Shown here piece after piece: positions 19,915-28,171 of a stretch of 64,000 nt of DNA; the first letter of the stretch is position 1, and the number at the start of each line of letters is the position of its first letter. Position numbers and translations under genes: made by a program. The notes under the pieces were generated by a model. It was not told where the DNA came from, made no database searches, and saw only the letters and a list, made by a program, of their open reading frames with translations. Source of the stretch: Colwellia sp. (GTDB lineage: Bacteria > Pseudomonadota > Gammaproteobacteria > Enterobacterales > Alteromonadaceae); contig JAHDIK010000003.1 of assembly GCA_020630795.1 (NCBI GenBank), forward strand, positions 110,344 through 174,343, in the 5' to 3' direction.

Positions 19915-19946
19915 AAAATCCTTCTCAGCAATGAGGAGGATTTTTT
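19915..19946 (+). terminator. Rho-independent terminator of the GH86 gene
   Basis: A 13-bp stem, AAAATCCTTCTCA (19915-19927) with TGAGGAGGATTTT (19932-19944), one G-T pair, a GCAA loop and a T tract. Confidence 0.9.
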
Positions 19947-20067
19947 GTATTTCATTAAAAAACTAATGATCGATAGGGTAATTTGGTTTATGGTAACGCT
20001 AACTTATTGCTCAATAGTTCTTTTTATAGATGATTTTGAGTGTCATCTTTTTCCAAGGTATTAATAC

Positions 20068-23000
20068 ATGGTTATTAACGCATTAAAATTGAAATTAGTT
20101 ACTGCTTTAGCTATCGCTATTTCTCTTTCAGCCTGTAACGAAAAGGCCCCCATTGATAAAAATGTAAAAGAGATTTCTGCTGAACCACAAGAAAAATCTG
20201 TTCTCATTTTTTCCGAGACAGCAGGTTGGCGACATAAATCGATTGAAGTGGGTGTTGAGGCATTAAAAAAATTAACCGCTGAAAATGGTTTAAAGTCGTT
20301 TTCTAGCGAAGACTCTTCAGTATTTAATGATAAGCAACTTAAGCAAGTAAGCGCGGTTGTTTTTCTTAATACTACCGGCGATATACTTAATGATGCCGAG
20401 CAACTAGCATTCGAGCGTTATGTACAAGCGGGTGGAGGAGTTGTAGGAATACACGCCGCCACTGACACTGAATATGATTGGCATTGGTTTGGTCGAATGA
20501 TTGGGGGGCGTTTTAAAAGTCATCCTAAAATTCAAAAAGCTACGCTTAACGTTGTAAGCGACAGTGATATTGTAAAAGGCCTACCAAAAACATTTGAGTT
20601 CGAAGATGAATGGTACAACTTCACATCGTTATCTGATCGTAGGCATGACTTGATAATGCTTGATGAAAGCAGCTATGAAGGTGGAGAAAACAAAGATTAT
20701 CATCCTATTTCTTGGTATCACAACTTTGATGGCGGCCGTGTTTTTTATACAGGACTTGGTCATAAAAAAGAAAACTTTAGCGACCCGTTATTTTTGCAAT
20801 CAGTTAAGCAAGGCTTAGATTACGCAATTGGTACAGATATAACACTTGATTATACAAAGTCGCGACCAGAGCCTAACCGCTTTGTTAAAAAGGTATTGGT
20901 CGATCGATTAGGTGAGCCAGTTAGCTTAGATATCACTAAAAACGGTGAAAAGATCTTATGGATTGAGCGCAAAGGTCAAGTTCATTGGTACGATTTAAGC
21001 ACACAAAAAAGAACTTCGGGTGGAAATATTCCTATTCATTCTGCAAAAGGTTTTGGTGAATTTGGATTGCTTACTGTAGCACTCGATCCCAACTTTGATG
21101 CGAATAATCATGCGTACTTCATGTACAACACTAAAGAGAATGAATCTGATGAAATGGTTATTCAACGCATTTCTCGATTTACCTTTAATAACAAAGGTGA
21201 GGTGGATCTTAGTTCTGAAAAAGTCATGATTGATATCCCGAGTGACGACACTTGTTGTCATACGGGCGGTAATATGGAATTTGATGAGCAAGGGCATTTG
21301 TATATTGCAATTGGCGATAATACCAATCCGTTTAATTCTGCAGGTGTTGGGCCTACGGATAATCGTCCAGAACGTGTTGTTGATGACGCACTACGCTCGG
21401 CGGGTAATACACAAGATCTCCGAGGAAAAATATTACGTATTTTACCTACGCATGACGGTGGTTACACAATTCCACCCGGTAACTTATTTGAAGATAGCAC
21501 TCAAGGAAAACCCGAAATATACGTAATGGGTACACGTAATCCATACACGTTAGCTTATGATAACGTTGAAGAAACACTTTTCTATGGTGATGTAGGCCCA
21601 GACAATCGTATGTTTAACCCTAAGCGCGGGTCTAAAGGGTTTGACGAAATAAATAGAGTAAAAGAAGCGGGTAACTTTGGTTGGCCATTGTTTATAGGTT
21701 TTAATCAACCATACCGTTATTTTGATCATATAAAAAATGAACCCGGTGAATGGTATGTGCCAGAAGAACCCATCAATAAATCTCCTAGAAATACAGGGGC
21801 GCAAGTATTACCACCCGCTCAAGAAGCATTAATTGCTTACCCTTATGGTTATTCTGAAAGGTTTCCTGAGCTAGGTGCTGGTTCTAGAAATGCACTTGTT
21901 GCGGGAGTGTATCGTACACCCACAATACCTAACGATGAAGTACAAGCATATCCTCCATACTATGATGGACGATTATTTATCTCAGACTTTATGCGCCGTT
22001 GGTTAAAAGTTGTATCGTTTGATGGTGCTGGCCGCCTAGTTAAGATTGAAGATTTTGCGCCGAGTGCAAACTTAATTGCGCCTATCGATCTTAAATTTAG
22101 TGTAAACGGCGAACTGTTTGTACTTGAATATGGCTCTAAGTGGCACAGTCAAAACGACGATGCTCGTTTAAGTCAAATTCAATACATTGGTGATGGCAAC
22201 CGCCCACCTGTGGCAAATATTACAATTGAACAAACCAAAGGTGCTAAACCTTTTGATGTGGTAGCGTCGGCCGACAAATCTACCGATCCAGATAACGACG
22301 AATTAACCTATCGTTGGCAAGTAAAATCTGTAAATGACAATACACAACTATCAAGTTTAACGGTAGATAAAACAGGAAAAATAGTTACCGGTAAAGCATT
22401 TACTTCGAATATTCCAAATAACGGAAAGTACGCATTAATTTTGGAAGCAAAAGACAGTAATGGCGATATCACTAATACACAACAGTTAATTGAGGTCGGA
22501 AATGCTCCGCCAAAAGTTGATGTTAGCTTCGCTAAAAACCAAAGCTTTATTTGGCCTGACGGTGTTCACTATACCGTTGATGTGAATGATGTAGAAGACG
22601 GACAATTAAACGACGGTATATCTGCATCAGAAATCTACGTAAGTGTTGAAAAGCTAACGGCTCAGTCACTTAAGCAGAATATCGGTCATGCAGACGGTGA
22701 TCCGCATGCAAACGGAAGAAAAGCAGTTAAAGCAAATAACTGTTTAGGCTGTCACCAGTTAACTCAAAAATCAGTGGGTCCATCATTCAACGCTATTGCT
22801 GATAAATATGCAGTTAAGTCTGATGCTACAAATTACATTGCAAATAGCATTGCTGCAGGAAGCACCGGACGTTGGGGGCAACATCAAATGCCTGCTCACG
22901 ACTTCTTGAAGGAAGATGTAAGACAATCTATTGCTTCATATATATTAGCGCAGTTGTCACCGGCACCGAGTTTGCCTTTATCCGGCGTGTTATCTCCAGA

Positions 23001-23520
23001 AAAAGGGGTTATGCAATACAAGGTTAGTGCCGTATATAAAGACAAAGGTTTACCAGGGTTTGAACCTATCGAAACAACAACAAGTATAACGCTTGTACCA
23101 TCGGTAGTGGCGATTGCTGACTTTATAACACATGCGGGCGATGTAGGTGGTATTAGCAAAGGTTGGAAACCCGCTAAGCATGCTAATTTAATTAACCACG
23201 GAGCATTTTTACCTATTGGGCGTTACGATTTAACATCGGTAAAAGCGTTTAGTATTTCTCAATATTTTGCGCCTAACTTAAATAAGGATGCCGAGCTGGA
23301 AGTGCGTATTGGATCTGAACGTGGTGAAGTTATTGCCAAAGGTAAGTTTACTGATTATGCACGTATTAAGAAGATCGAAAAAGACGAACTACAAACAGCT
23401 ACATTTGAGATAACAAAACCAATTAACGGATTTGAGTCGCTATTTTTAGTTGTAAGTGAACCTGATAAGCCTGATGCACCCGCATTCAGGTTAGGTAATA
23501 TTGAGTTTATCGCTCAGTAA
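20068..23520 (+). CDS. Lipoprotein with ThuA, GSDH-type sugar dehydrogenase, PKD and cytochrome c domains
   Basis: An 1150-residue protein with a lipoprotein signal (LSAC, lipid-bearing Cys about residue 23). In order: ThuA-like glutamine-amidotransferase fold (about 42-255: SETAGWRHKS, VGIHAATDTEYDW), PQQ-type glucose/sorbosone dehydrogenase propeller (about 265-715), a PKD domain (about 718-810: PPVANI, STDPDNDELTYRW), cytochrome c (CLGCH at 892-896, likely Met ligand 941 in QMPAH) and a C-terminal CBM6-like beta domain (about 1015-1150). It likely oxidises a sugar or polyol in the periplasm or outer membrane and passes electrons to its own haem. Next to the GH86 enzyme, an algal-sugar derivative is the obvious substrate guess. 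The architecture itself is known, mainly in Bacteroidetes and Planctomycetes. Confidence 0.88.
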   Translation: MVINALKLKLVTALAIAISLSACNEKAPIDKNVKEISAEPQEKSVLIFSETAGWRHKSIEVGVEALKKLTAENGLKSFSSEDSSVFNDKQLKQVSAVVFLNTTGDILNDAEQLAFERYVQAGGGVVGIHAATDTEYDWHWFGRMIGGRFKSHPKIQKATLNVVSDSDIVKGLPKTFEFEDEWYNFTSLSDRRHDLIMLDESSYEGGENKDYHPISWYHNFDGGRVFYTGLGHKKENFSDPLFLQSVKQGLDYAIGTDITLDYTKSRPEPNRFVKKVLVDRLGEPVSLDITKNGEKILWIERKGQVHWYDLSTQKRTSGGNIPIHSAKGFGEFGLLTVALDPNFDANNHAYFMYNTKENESDEMVIQRISRFTFNNKGEVDLSSEKVMIDIPSDDTCCHTGGNMEFDEQGHLYIAIGDNTNPFNSAGVGPTDNRPERVVDDALRSAGNTQDLRGKILRILPTHDGGYTIPPGNLFEDSTQGKPEIYVMGTRNPYTLAYDNVEETLFYGDVGPDNRMFNPKRGSKGFDEINRVKEAGNFGWPLFIGFNQPYRYFDHIKNEPGEWYVPEEPINKSPRNTGAQVLPPAQEALIAYPYGYSERFPELGAGSRNALVAGVYRTPTIPNDEVQAYPPYYDGRLFISDFMRRWLKVVSFDGAGRLVKIEDFAPSANLIAPIDLKFSVNGELFVLEYGSKWHSQNDDARLSQIQYIGDGNRPPVANITIEQTKGAKPFDVVASADKSTDPDNDELTYRWQVKSVNDNTQLSSLTVDKTGKIVTGKAFTSNIPNNGKYALILEAKDSNGDITNTQQLIEVGNAPPKVDVSFAKNQSFIWPDGVHYTVDVNDVEDGQLNDGISASEIYVSVEKLTAQSLKQNIGHADGDPHANGRKAVKANNCLGCHQLTQKSVGPSFNAIADKYAVKSDATNYIANSIAAGSTGRWGQHQMPAHDFLKEDVRQSIASYILAQLSPAPSLPLSGVLSPEKGVMQYKVSAVYKDKGLPGFEPIETTTSITLVPSVVAIADFITHAGDVGGISKGWKPAKHANLINHGAFLPIGRYDLTSVKAFSISQYFAPNLNKDAELEVRIGSERGEVIAKGKFTDYARIKKIEKDELQTATFEITKPINGFESLFLVVSEPDKPDAPAFRLGNIEFIAQ

Positions 23521-23540
23521 GTTTGTTTATTTATAAAAGA

Positions 23541-23568
23541 AAATGCGAGCAAATAGCTCGCATTTTTT
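23541..23568. terminator. Bidirectional terminator between ThuA lipoprotein gene and argP
   Basis: A 10-bp perfect stem, AAATGCGAGC (23541-23550) with GCTCGCATTT (23556-23565), a 5-nt loop and T/A tracts on both sides, between two convergent genes. Confidence 0.9.
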
Positions 23569-23589
23569 ATAATAGCTTTGGCAACATTG

Positions 23590-24483
23590 TTAATTCAAAA
23601 CATTAATACCGCTTTCGATAATAGCGTCAGAAACCTTCTTAAACACGCCTTTAACCAATGCCCATCTATGCCAATACAGTGTTCGAATAAGTTGTGTATT
23701 AGGCAATAAGTTAATCAAACTTCCATCGGCTAGCTCATCTTTAATTTGTAATTCTGCAATTAAACAATACGCTAATCCTTGCTTGGCAAAACTAACAAAT
23801 GCTTCCGAAGAATGAACAGTGTGGCAAGGATAACTTCCGGGCAGTAATCCAAACTCGTTTTTAACAAACTCTGTATGCATGTCGTCTTTGTTATCAAACA
23901 ATAACCCCGGTGCTTTTAGTAACGACTCAGTATTTATTCCTTGCTTAAAATACTTATTTTTAAACGAAGGAGAGGCAACAACAACGTAATTCATCTCGCC
24001 TAGCTTTGTTACTGAGCATCCAGGTAGTGTGGTTTCATGTGTACTAATTGCGCCAAACACTTCACCGTTTTTCAGCTTGTTAATCGTTTTAAGCTCGTTT
24101 GCTAACGCTAAATTCAGCTCAATTGAAAACTCTTTAATGACAGGTGACAAAGCAGATACTAACCATGTGGCTAAACTATCGGCGTTTGTCGCTAACGATA
24201 CCTTTAAAGGTGTTGAGGTTTGTTCTGGATGAATATGAGGTAATAAATCAGACTCTAATTGCTGGACTTGATGGTAGTGACTTAATAGTTTTTTCCCAAT
24301 GTCTGTAGCAACAATTGGATTGCTTCGAATAAGTACTGGCTGAGCAATGTTCTGCTCAAGCTGCTTAATACGTTGAGAAACCGCAGACTGTGTTAAACAC
24401 AGTAACTCAGACGCTTTTTCGAAACTTTGCTGTTTAATAACTTCACTAAAAGCATGTAAAAGTTTGTAGTCGATATTGGTCAC
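23590..24483 (-). CDS. argP: LysR-family regulator ArgP
   Basis: A LysR-type activator that senses arginine/lysine and controls argO. It has an N-terminal winged helix-turn-helix (ASELLCLTQSAVSQRIKQLE) and a C-terminal effector domain, about 298 residues. It is divergent from the LysE/ArgO exporter, the classical argP-argO layout. The frame opens at a TTG (24495), but a GTG at 24483 lines up exactly with the E. coli ArgP start (V-T-N-I-D-Y against M-K-R-P-D-Y), so I use that. Neither start has a strong ribosome binding site. Confidence 0.88.
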   Translation of the reverse strand: MTNIDYKLLHAFSEVIKQQSFEKASELLCLTQSAVSQRIKQLEQNIAQPVLIRSNPIVATDIGKKLLSHYHQVQQLESDLLPHIHPEQTSTPLKVSLATNADSLATWLVSALSPVIKEFSIELNLALANELKTINKLKNGEVFGAISTHETTLPGCSVTKLGEMNYVVVASPSFKNKYFKQGINTESLLKAPGLLFDNKDDMHTEFVKNEFGLLPGSYPCHTVHSSEAFVSFAKQGLAYCLIAELQIKDELADGSLINLLPNTQLIRTLYWHRWALVKGVFKKVSDAIIESGINVLN

Positions 24484-24515
24484 GTGATTACTCAATTAAG
24501 TATAATTTTTATATA

Positions 24516-24557
24516 TTAATAAAATTAATGATAAATAAAAATTATTAATTTTATTAA
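24516..24557. promoter_or_regulatory. 14-bp inverted repeat in the argP/argO divergent promoter
   Basis: TTAATAAAATTAAT (24516-24529) and its exact reverse complement (24544-24557) are separated by 14 nt. A shorter outer pair (ACTCAATT, 24490-24497, and AATTGAGT, 24586-24593) surrounds it. LysR-type proteins bind dyads of this size between themselves and their target, so this is the likely ArgP operator. The region is very AT-rich, which raises the chance background. Confidence 0.55.
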
Positions 24558-24616
24558 CTGTTAGTGCGGCGTTACACTAGTTAGCAATTGAGTGATTAAT
24601 GAGGATGTGTGTAGTT

Positions 24617-25234
24617 ATGGTTTTTTCTGCAATGTTGCAAGGTGCGGTATTAGGGCTAGGTATGATAGTGCCAATTGGGGCGCAAAATGCTTATGTACTT
24701 GGTCGTGGTATTAATCGTAATCATCATTTACTGGCAGCAACGCTATGTATTATTTGTGACATTTCGTTAATCGCACTGGGAATTTTTGGCGCTGGCGCAT
24801 TAATTAATAGTAGCGAATTAGCCATGAACCTTATCACCTGGGGCGGAATTATATTTTTGCTAACCTATGGGGCTTTGTCTTTTAAAACGGTTTTTGAAAA
24901 TAAATACAAAGAAACACAAACCGATAGCTTACTTAAAAACAGGAAAGTTGTTATTGCCACCACATTAGCCGTTACCTTATTAAACCCCCATGTTTATTTA
25001 GATACCGTGATGATTTTAGGAAGTGTAGGAGGGCAGTTCCAGGGGCAAGAAAAAATAGCCTATGCAGCAGGTACTATGCTTGCGTCTATTTTTTGGTTTT
25101 ATGCACTTGCTACTGGTGCAGCAAAATTAGGCCCGATACTTTCTCAACCTAAAATACTACGAGGTATCGACTTTGTTGTTGGTTGTATTATGTGGGCAAT
25201 TGCCTTTTCTCTTTATCAGCACACACTTAGCTAA
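24617..25234 (+). CDS. argO: Arginine exporter, LysE/ArgO family
   Basis: A 205-residue inner-membrane exporter with six hydrophobic segments. The family start (GLGMIVPIGAQNAYVLGRGI) and the TLLNPHVYLDTVMILGS motif are conserved and match ArgO closely. The start at 24617 (MVFSAML) corresponds to the E. coli start MFSYYF and has GAGGA about 11 nt upstream; in-frame ATGs at 24599 and 24605 would add six residues not found in relatives. Expected to be activated by the divergent ArgP. Confidence 0.9.
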   Translation: MVFSAMLQGAVLGLGMIVPIGAQNAYVLGRGINRNHHLLAATLCIICDISLIALGIFGAGALINSSELAMNLITWGGIIFLLTYGALSFKTVFENKYKETQTDSLLKNRKVVIATTLAVTLLNPHVYLDTVMILGSVGGQFQGQEKIAYAAGTMLASIFWFYALATGAAKLGPILSQPKILRGIDFVVGCIMWAIAFSLYQHTLS

Positions 25235-25323
25235 CTGTAAAAATGGTGGTAACCCAGCTTTGCTCAACGGGAACTTTTAAAGTATCTTGAAAGCTTTTTG
25301 TGATTTGAAAGGTAGGGCAGCCT

Positions 25324-25908
25324 ATGATTAATGTAGGAATATATATTTACGATAATGCCGAAGTGCTGGATTTCTCTGGACCATTTGAAGTGTTTACAAC
25401 GGCGACTAGAGTGTCTGATGGTGAGCCATTTAATACATTCTTAATTAATGAAGTTAACGATGTTGTTATCGCGAGAGCAGGTTATAAGGTAGTACCTGAT
25501 TATCAAATGAAAAATCATCCACCCATTGATCTTTTAATCATTGTGGGTGGTGATCACACACTTGAAGTTGATAAACAAAATGTTGTTACGTGGATTTCTG
25601 AACAAAGCCAAAAAGTAAAGTGTATTGCATCGGTTTGTACAGGTGCATTTTTATTGGCTAAAGCTGGCGTAGTTACTCATAACGAAGTGACAACACATTG
25701 GGAAGATATAGCTGATTTACGTAGTCAATATCCTGAACTACACGTTAAAGAAAATGTACGTTGGGTAGATGAAGGGAATATAGTAACGTCGGGTGGTATT
25801 TCAGCAGGAATCGATATGAGTTTGCACTTGGTGAGTAAGTTGTCGTCTGCTGAACTTGCAGAGGCTACCGCTAAACAAATGGAATTTACTTGGACAAAAA
25901 ATCAATAA
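25324..25908 (+). CDS. DJ-1/PfpI family protein
   Basis: A 194-residue class I glutamine-amidotransferase-fold protein. The nucleophile elbow is SVCTGAFLLAKAG with its Cys; THWEDI supplies the nearby His, and GGISAGIDMSLHL closes the domain as in the isonitrile hydratase and AraC-fused members. No DNA-binding domain is attached, so it is an enzyme or stress-type protein, not a regulator. The GNAT gene starts 14 nt after its stop and is probably co-transcribed. Confidence 0.85.
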   Translation: MINVGIYIYDNAEVLDFSGPFEVFTTATRVSDGEPFNTFLINEVNDVVIARAGYKVVPDYQMKNHPPIDLLIIVGGDHTLEVDKQNVVTWISEQSQKVKCIASVCTGAFLLAKAGVVTHNEVTTHWEDIADLRSQYPELHVKENVRWVDEGNIVTSGGISAGIDMSLHLVSKLSSAELAEATAKQMEFTWTKNQ

Positions 25909-25922
25909 GCGGTGGTAATTCT

Positions 25923-26420
25923 ATGTATTTTAGTGAAATGACTAAATCAGACTTTGAGCAGTTTTGGCCTGTTTTCAAACGTATTATTCAAGCGCAAGAA
26001 ACCTACGCGTTCGATCCTGATATGGATGTTGAAGCGGCTTATCAAATATGGTGTGTTACGCCTCACAAAACTTATATAGTAAAAGCTCACGCCGAAAGCC
26101 AAGATATATTGGGGAGCTTCTATATAAAACCTAATGCGGCAGGGCCCAGTAAACATATTGCTAATTGTGGTTATATGGTTAACCCAAATAGTCGAGGGCA
26201 AGGTGTAGCAAGGCTTATGTGTGAGTTCTCGCAACAACGAGCAATTGAGCTTGGCTATACGGCGATGCAATTTAATTCGGTTGTGTCTAGTAATGCGGTA
26301 GCTGTAAAGTTGTGGGAAAAGTTAGGTTATAAAATTATAGGTACGATTCCTAATGCGTTTTGTCATCCATCGTTAGGGTATGTAGATGCTTATATTATGT
26401 ATAAATCGCTAGCGAAATAG
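25923..26420 (+). CDS. GNAT family N-acetyltransferase
   Basis: A 165-residue acetyltransferase. Acetyl-CoA-binding motif A is visible as GYMVNPNSRGQGVARLM, and the C-terminal half (SSNAVAVKLWEKLGYKIIG) is typical of the family. The start is the ATG at 25923, with GGTGG about 8-12 nt upstream; the frame extends 11 codons further into the preceding gene, which is probably not translated. Substrate unknown. Confidence 0.88.
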   Translation: MYFSEMTKSDFEQFWPVFKRIIQAQETYAFDPDMDVEAAYQIWCVTPHKTYIVKAHAESQDILGSFYIKPNAAGPSKHIANCGYMVNPNSRGQGVARLMCEFSQQRAIELGYTAMQFNSVVSSNAVAVKLWEKLGYKIIGTIPNAFCHPSLGYVDAYIMYKSLAK

Positions 26421-26437
26421 TACTTTAAAATGATCAG

Positions 26438-27259
26438 TTAGATGTTATCTAGCCATTCTTTTGGCGACATTCCACATGTTTTTCTAAATACACGCGCTAA
26501 TGCTGAGGACGTTTCATAACCAACGTTGTTAGCAACTATACCAACGCTTTTACCTTGTTTTAACTGCGCCTGAGCAACCCCAACTCGCCAATTTACTAAA
26601 TATTCATTAGGCGTTTGCCCAATAATTTTTTTAAATAAGTCTGCAAACTTAGAACGAGACATAGCCGCTTCTTCAGCCATTGTTTCAAGTGTCCAATTGA
26701 TCTCAGGAGCATTATGAATGGCTTGCAAAACGTTTTTGAGTTGCTCGTGCATTAAACCCGCTAACATGCCTTGCGCTAATTCACCTTTATCAAGTAATGA
26801 GCGAATCATGTTGATAATAAAAATTTCCATAAGCCTGTTCATTACCGCTTGGCGACCTTCTAAATTTTCAGCGGCTTCTTGAATAATCCAATCTATATTG
26901 GTTTGTAAAAACGGAGATTGCTCTAACGGTAATATGAGTAAATCAGGCAATGTATCGGCTAATACATTAGAGCTATTGTTGTCATAACGTAATGTTGCAC
27001 AAATTAACTCTGCATTATCTACTTCTCTTGCTTGTATACCATGCTTTAAGGGGCGAGGAAGAAATATAATAGATGGTTTGTTCAGTACAATCTTTTCTTT
27101 GTTTAAGCCTAAAACAGATAAAGAACCGCTGCGTAGTAAATGAATATGGCCTTCTTGAGCGTCGTCTTCATTAAAGCTCGAAATTCCACAAAGCTTGCCC
27201 GTATAAAACACACCTGCTTGTAGCGTAAAACGATTAATTATTTGAGAAAGATGATCCAT
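26438..27259 (-). CDS. AraC-family transcriptional regulator (cupin-type sensor)
   Basis: A 273-residue regulator. Residues 1-165 form a cupin-like sensor domain (FLPRPLKHGI; AGVFYTGKLCGI near the start), and the C-terminal 100 residues carry two helix-turn-helix units (MSRSKFADLFKK and VGIVANNVGYETSSALARVFRK). It is divergent from the YHS-bufA operon with 114 nt between starts, and a 9-bp direct repeat lies in between. It probably controls that operon and itself. Related cupin-AraC proteins often respond to stress or small aromatic/aldehyde ligands. The start may be three codons upstream. Confidence 0.88.
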   Translation of the reverse strand: MDHLSQIINRFTLQAGVFYTGKLCGISSFNEDDAQEGHIHLLRSGSLSVLGLNKEKIVLNKPSIIFLPRPLKHGIQAREVDNAELICATLRYDNNSSNVLADTLPDLLILPLEQSPFLQTNIDWIIQEAAENLEGRQAVMNRLMEIFIINMIRSLLDKGELAQGMLAGLMHEQLKNVLQAIHNAPEINWTLETMAEEAAMSRSKFADLFKKIIGQTPNEYLVNWRVGVAQAQLKQGKSVGIVANNVGYETSSALARVFRKTCGMSPKEWLDNI

Positions 27260-27270
27260 TTTTACCATTT

Positions 27271-27300
27271 TGGACGATTAGGTTCAAAGTATGGACGATT
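27271..27300. promoter_or_regulatory. Direct repeat TGGACGATT x2, probable AraC-type operator
   Basis: TGGACGATT occurs at 27271-27279 and again at 27292-27300, exactly 21 bp apart (two helical turns), inside the AraC/YHS divergent promoter. AraC-family proteins bind paired direct repeats at this spacing. The site begins 12 nt upstream of the regulator start and ends 73 nt before the YHS start, which suits activation of the operon and autoregulation. Confidence 0.7.
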
Positions 27301-27373
27301 GTATCCCACAGTGTGTTCAATCAACACTACTATTTCACTCGTAACTTATTTATCAACAAACGAGAGAAAAACA

Positions 27374-27841
27374 ATGTTTAAAGCAACGTTAAAAACACTT
27401 ACCGCCACCACATTTTTATTAGCAAGTAGCTTAACTTTTGCCGCTGATGTAGACATGAATGCCGATATTAACGACCTAGCTATACAAGGTTACGACCCTG
27501 TAAGTTACTTTACAAAGTTAACTCCTACAAAGGGTAATGTTAATTATACAGCTACATATAAAGGCGGGATTTACCGTTTCATAACAGAAGAAAACCGTGA
27601 CTTATTTAGAAGTAACCCTACTAAATATGCACCTCAATTCGGAGGCTTCTGTGCATTTGGTGTATCGATGGATAAGAAGTTTGATACAGATCCTTTAGCG
27701 TGGAAAATTGTTGAAGACAAACTTTATTTAAACCTTAACAAAAACGTTCAAAAGAAGTGGTTAACAGATGTGTCAGGTTATGTATCGGCAGCTAATGACT
27801 CTTGGGGCGAAATTAAAAACGTAGCAACAGACGACTTATAA
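27374..27841 (+). CDS. Exported YHS domain protein
   Basis: A 155-residue periplasmic protein with a signal peptide ending in LTFAAD. The YHS domain runs from AIQGYDPVSYF to GGFCAFGVSMDKK and on through DPLAWKIVEDKLYLNLN, as in the YHS (seleno)protein family, here with Cys at the redox or metal position. Start 27374 (MFKATLKT) is preceded by a CGAGAG site; the frame is open upstream into the promoter, but that part lies over the probable operator. It is the first gene of the bufferin operon, 13 nt before bufA. A metal-binding role beside the metallophore is plausible. Confidence 0.87.
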   Translation: MFKATLKTLTATTFLLASSLTFAADVDMNADINDLAIQGYDPVSYFTKLTPTKGNVNYTATYKGGIYRFITEENRDLFRSNPTKYAPQFGGFCAFGVSMDKKFDTDPLAWKIVEDKLYLNLNKNVQKKWLTDVSGYVSAANDSWGEIKNVATDDL

Positions 27842-27854
27842 CAAGGAGAAAATT

Positions 27855-28142
27855 ATGAACCATAAAATAGCATTAAGCACCGCATTTGCCGCTGCATTAT
27901 CTTTAGGCGCTGTAACTGAAAGTGAAGCAGCAGAAAAACGCATCAAAAAAGAAAAATGTTATGGCGTAGCGCTAGCGGGACAAAATGACTGTAGCAATAT
28001 TGCCGGTACGCATTCATGTGCAGGGCAGTCTACCGTTGATAACGATCCTGGTGAGTGGCGATTGGTCAACAAAGGTCTTTGTAAAATTAAAGGCGGTATG
28101 AATCAAAAAGAAGCACGTGCAAAAGTTAAAAAGAACGCTTAA
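27855..28142 (+). CDS. bufA1: BufA1-type bufferin precursor (DUF2282)
   Basis: A 95-residue precursor peptide. A Sec signal peptide (ends ESEAA, about residue 26) is followed by a core with four Cys: KEKCYG, NDC, HSC and GLC, in the DUF2282 spacing with the A-x-AGQNDCS segment. In the bufferin family the DUF692 enzyme converts core Cys residues to thiooxazole-type rings and the product binds copper or other metals in the periplasm. AAGGAG lies upstream at 27842-27847. The DUF692 gene follows after 29 nt. Family membership is strong; the actual modification is not visible in the sequence. Confidence 0.88.
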   Translation: MNHKIALSTAFAAALSLGAVTESEAAEKRIKKEKCYGVALAGQNDCSNIAGTHSCAGQSTVDNDPGEWRLVNKGLCKIKGGMNQKEARAKVKKNA

Positions 28143-28171
28143 CCGTTTTCGATGTTAGTAGAGGTATTTTT

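Noticed and set aside
25947-26270. 107-residue minus-strand frame over the GNAT gene
   Set aside because: Antisense to a well-supported acetyltransferase and without recognisable domains.
27242-27373. 44-residue extension of the YHS protein
   Set aside because: It would run over the AraC direct repeat and precede a normal signal peptide start with a ribosome binding site.
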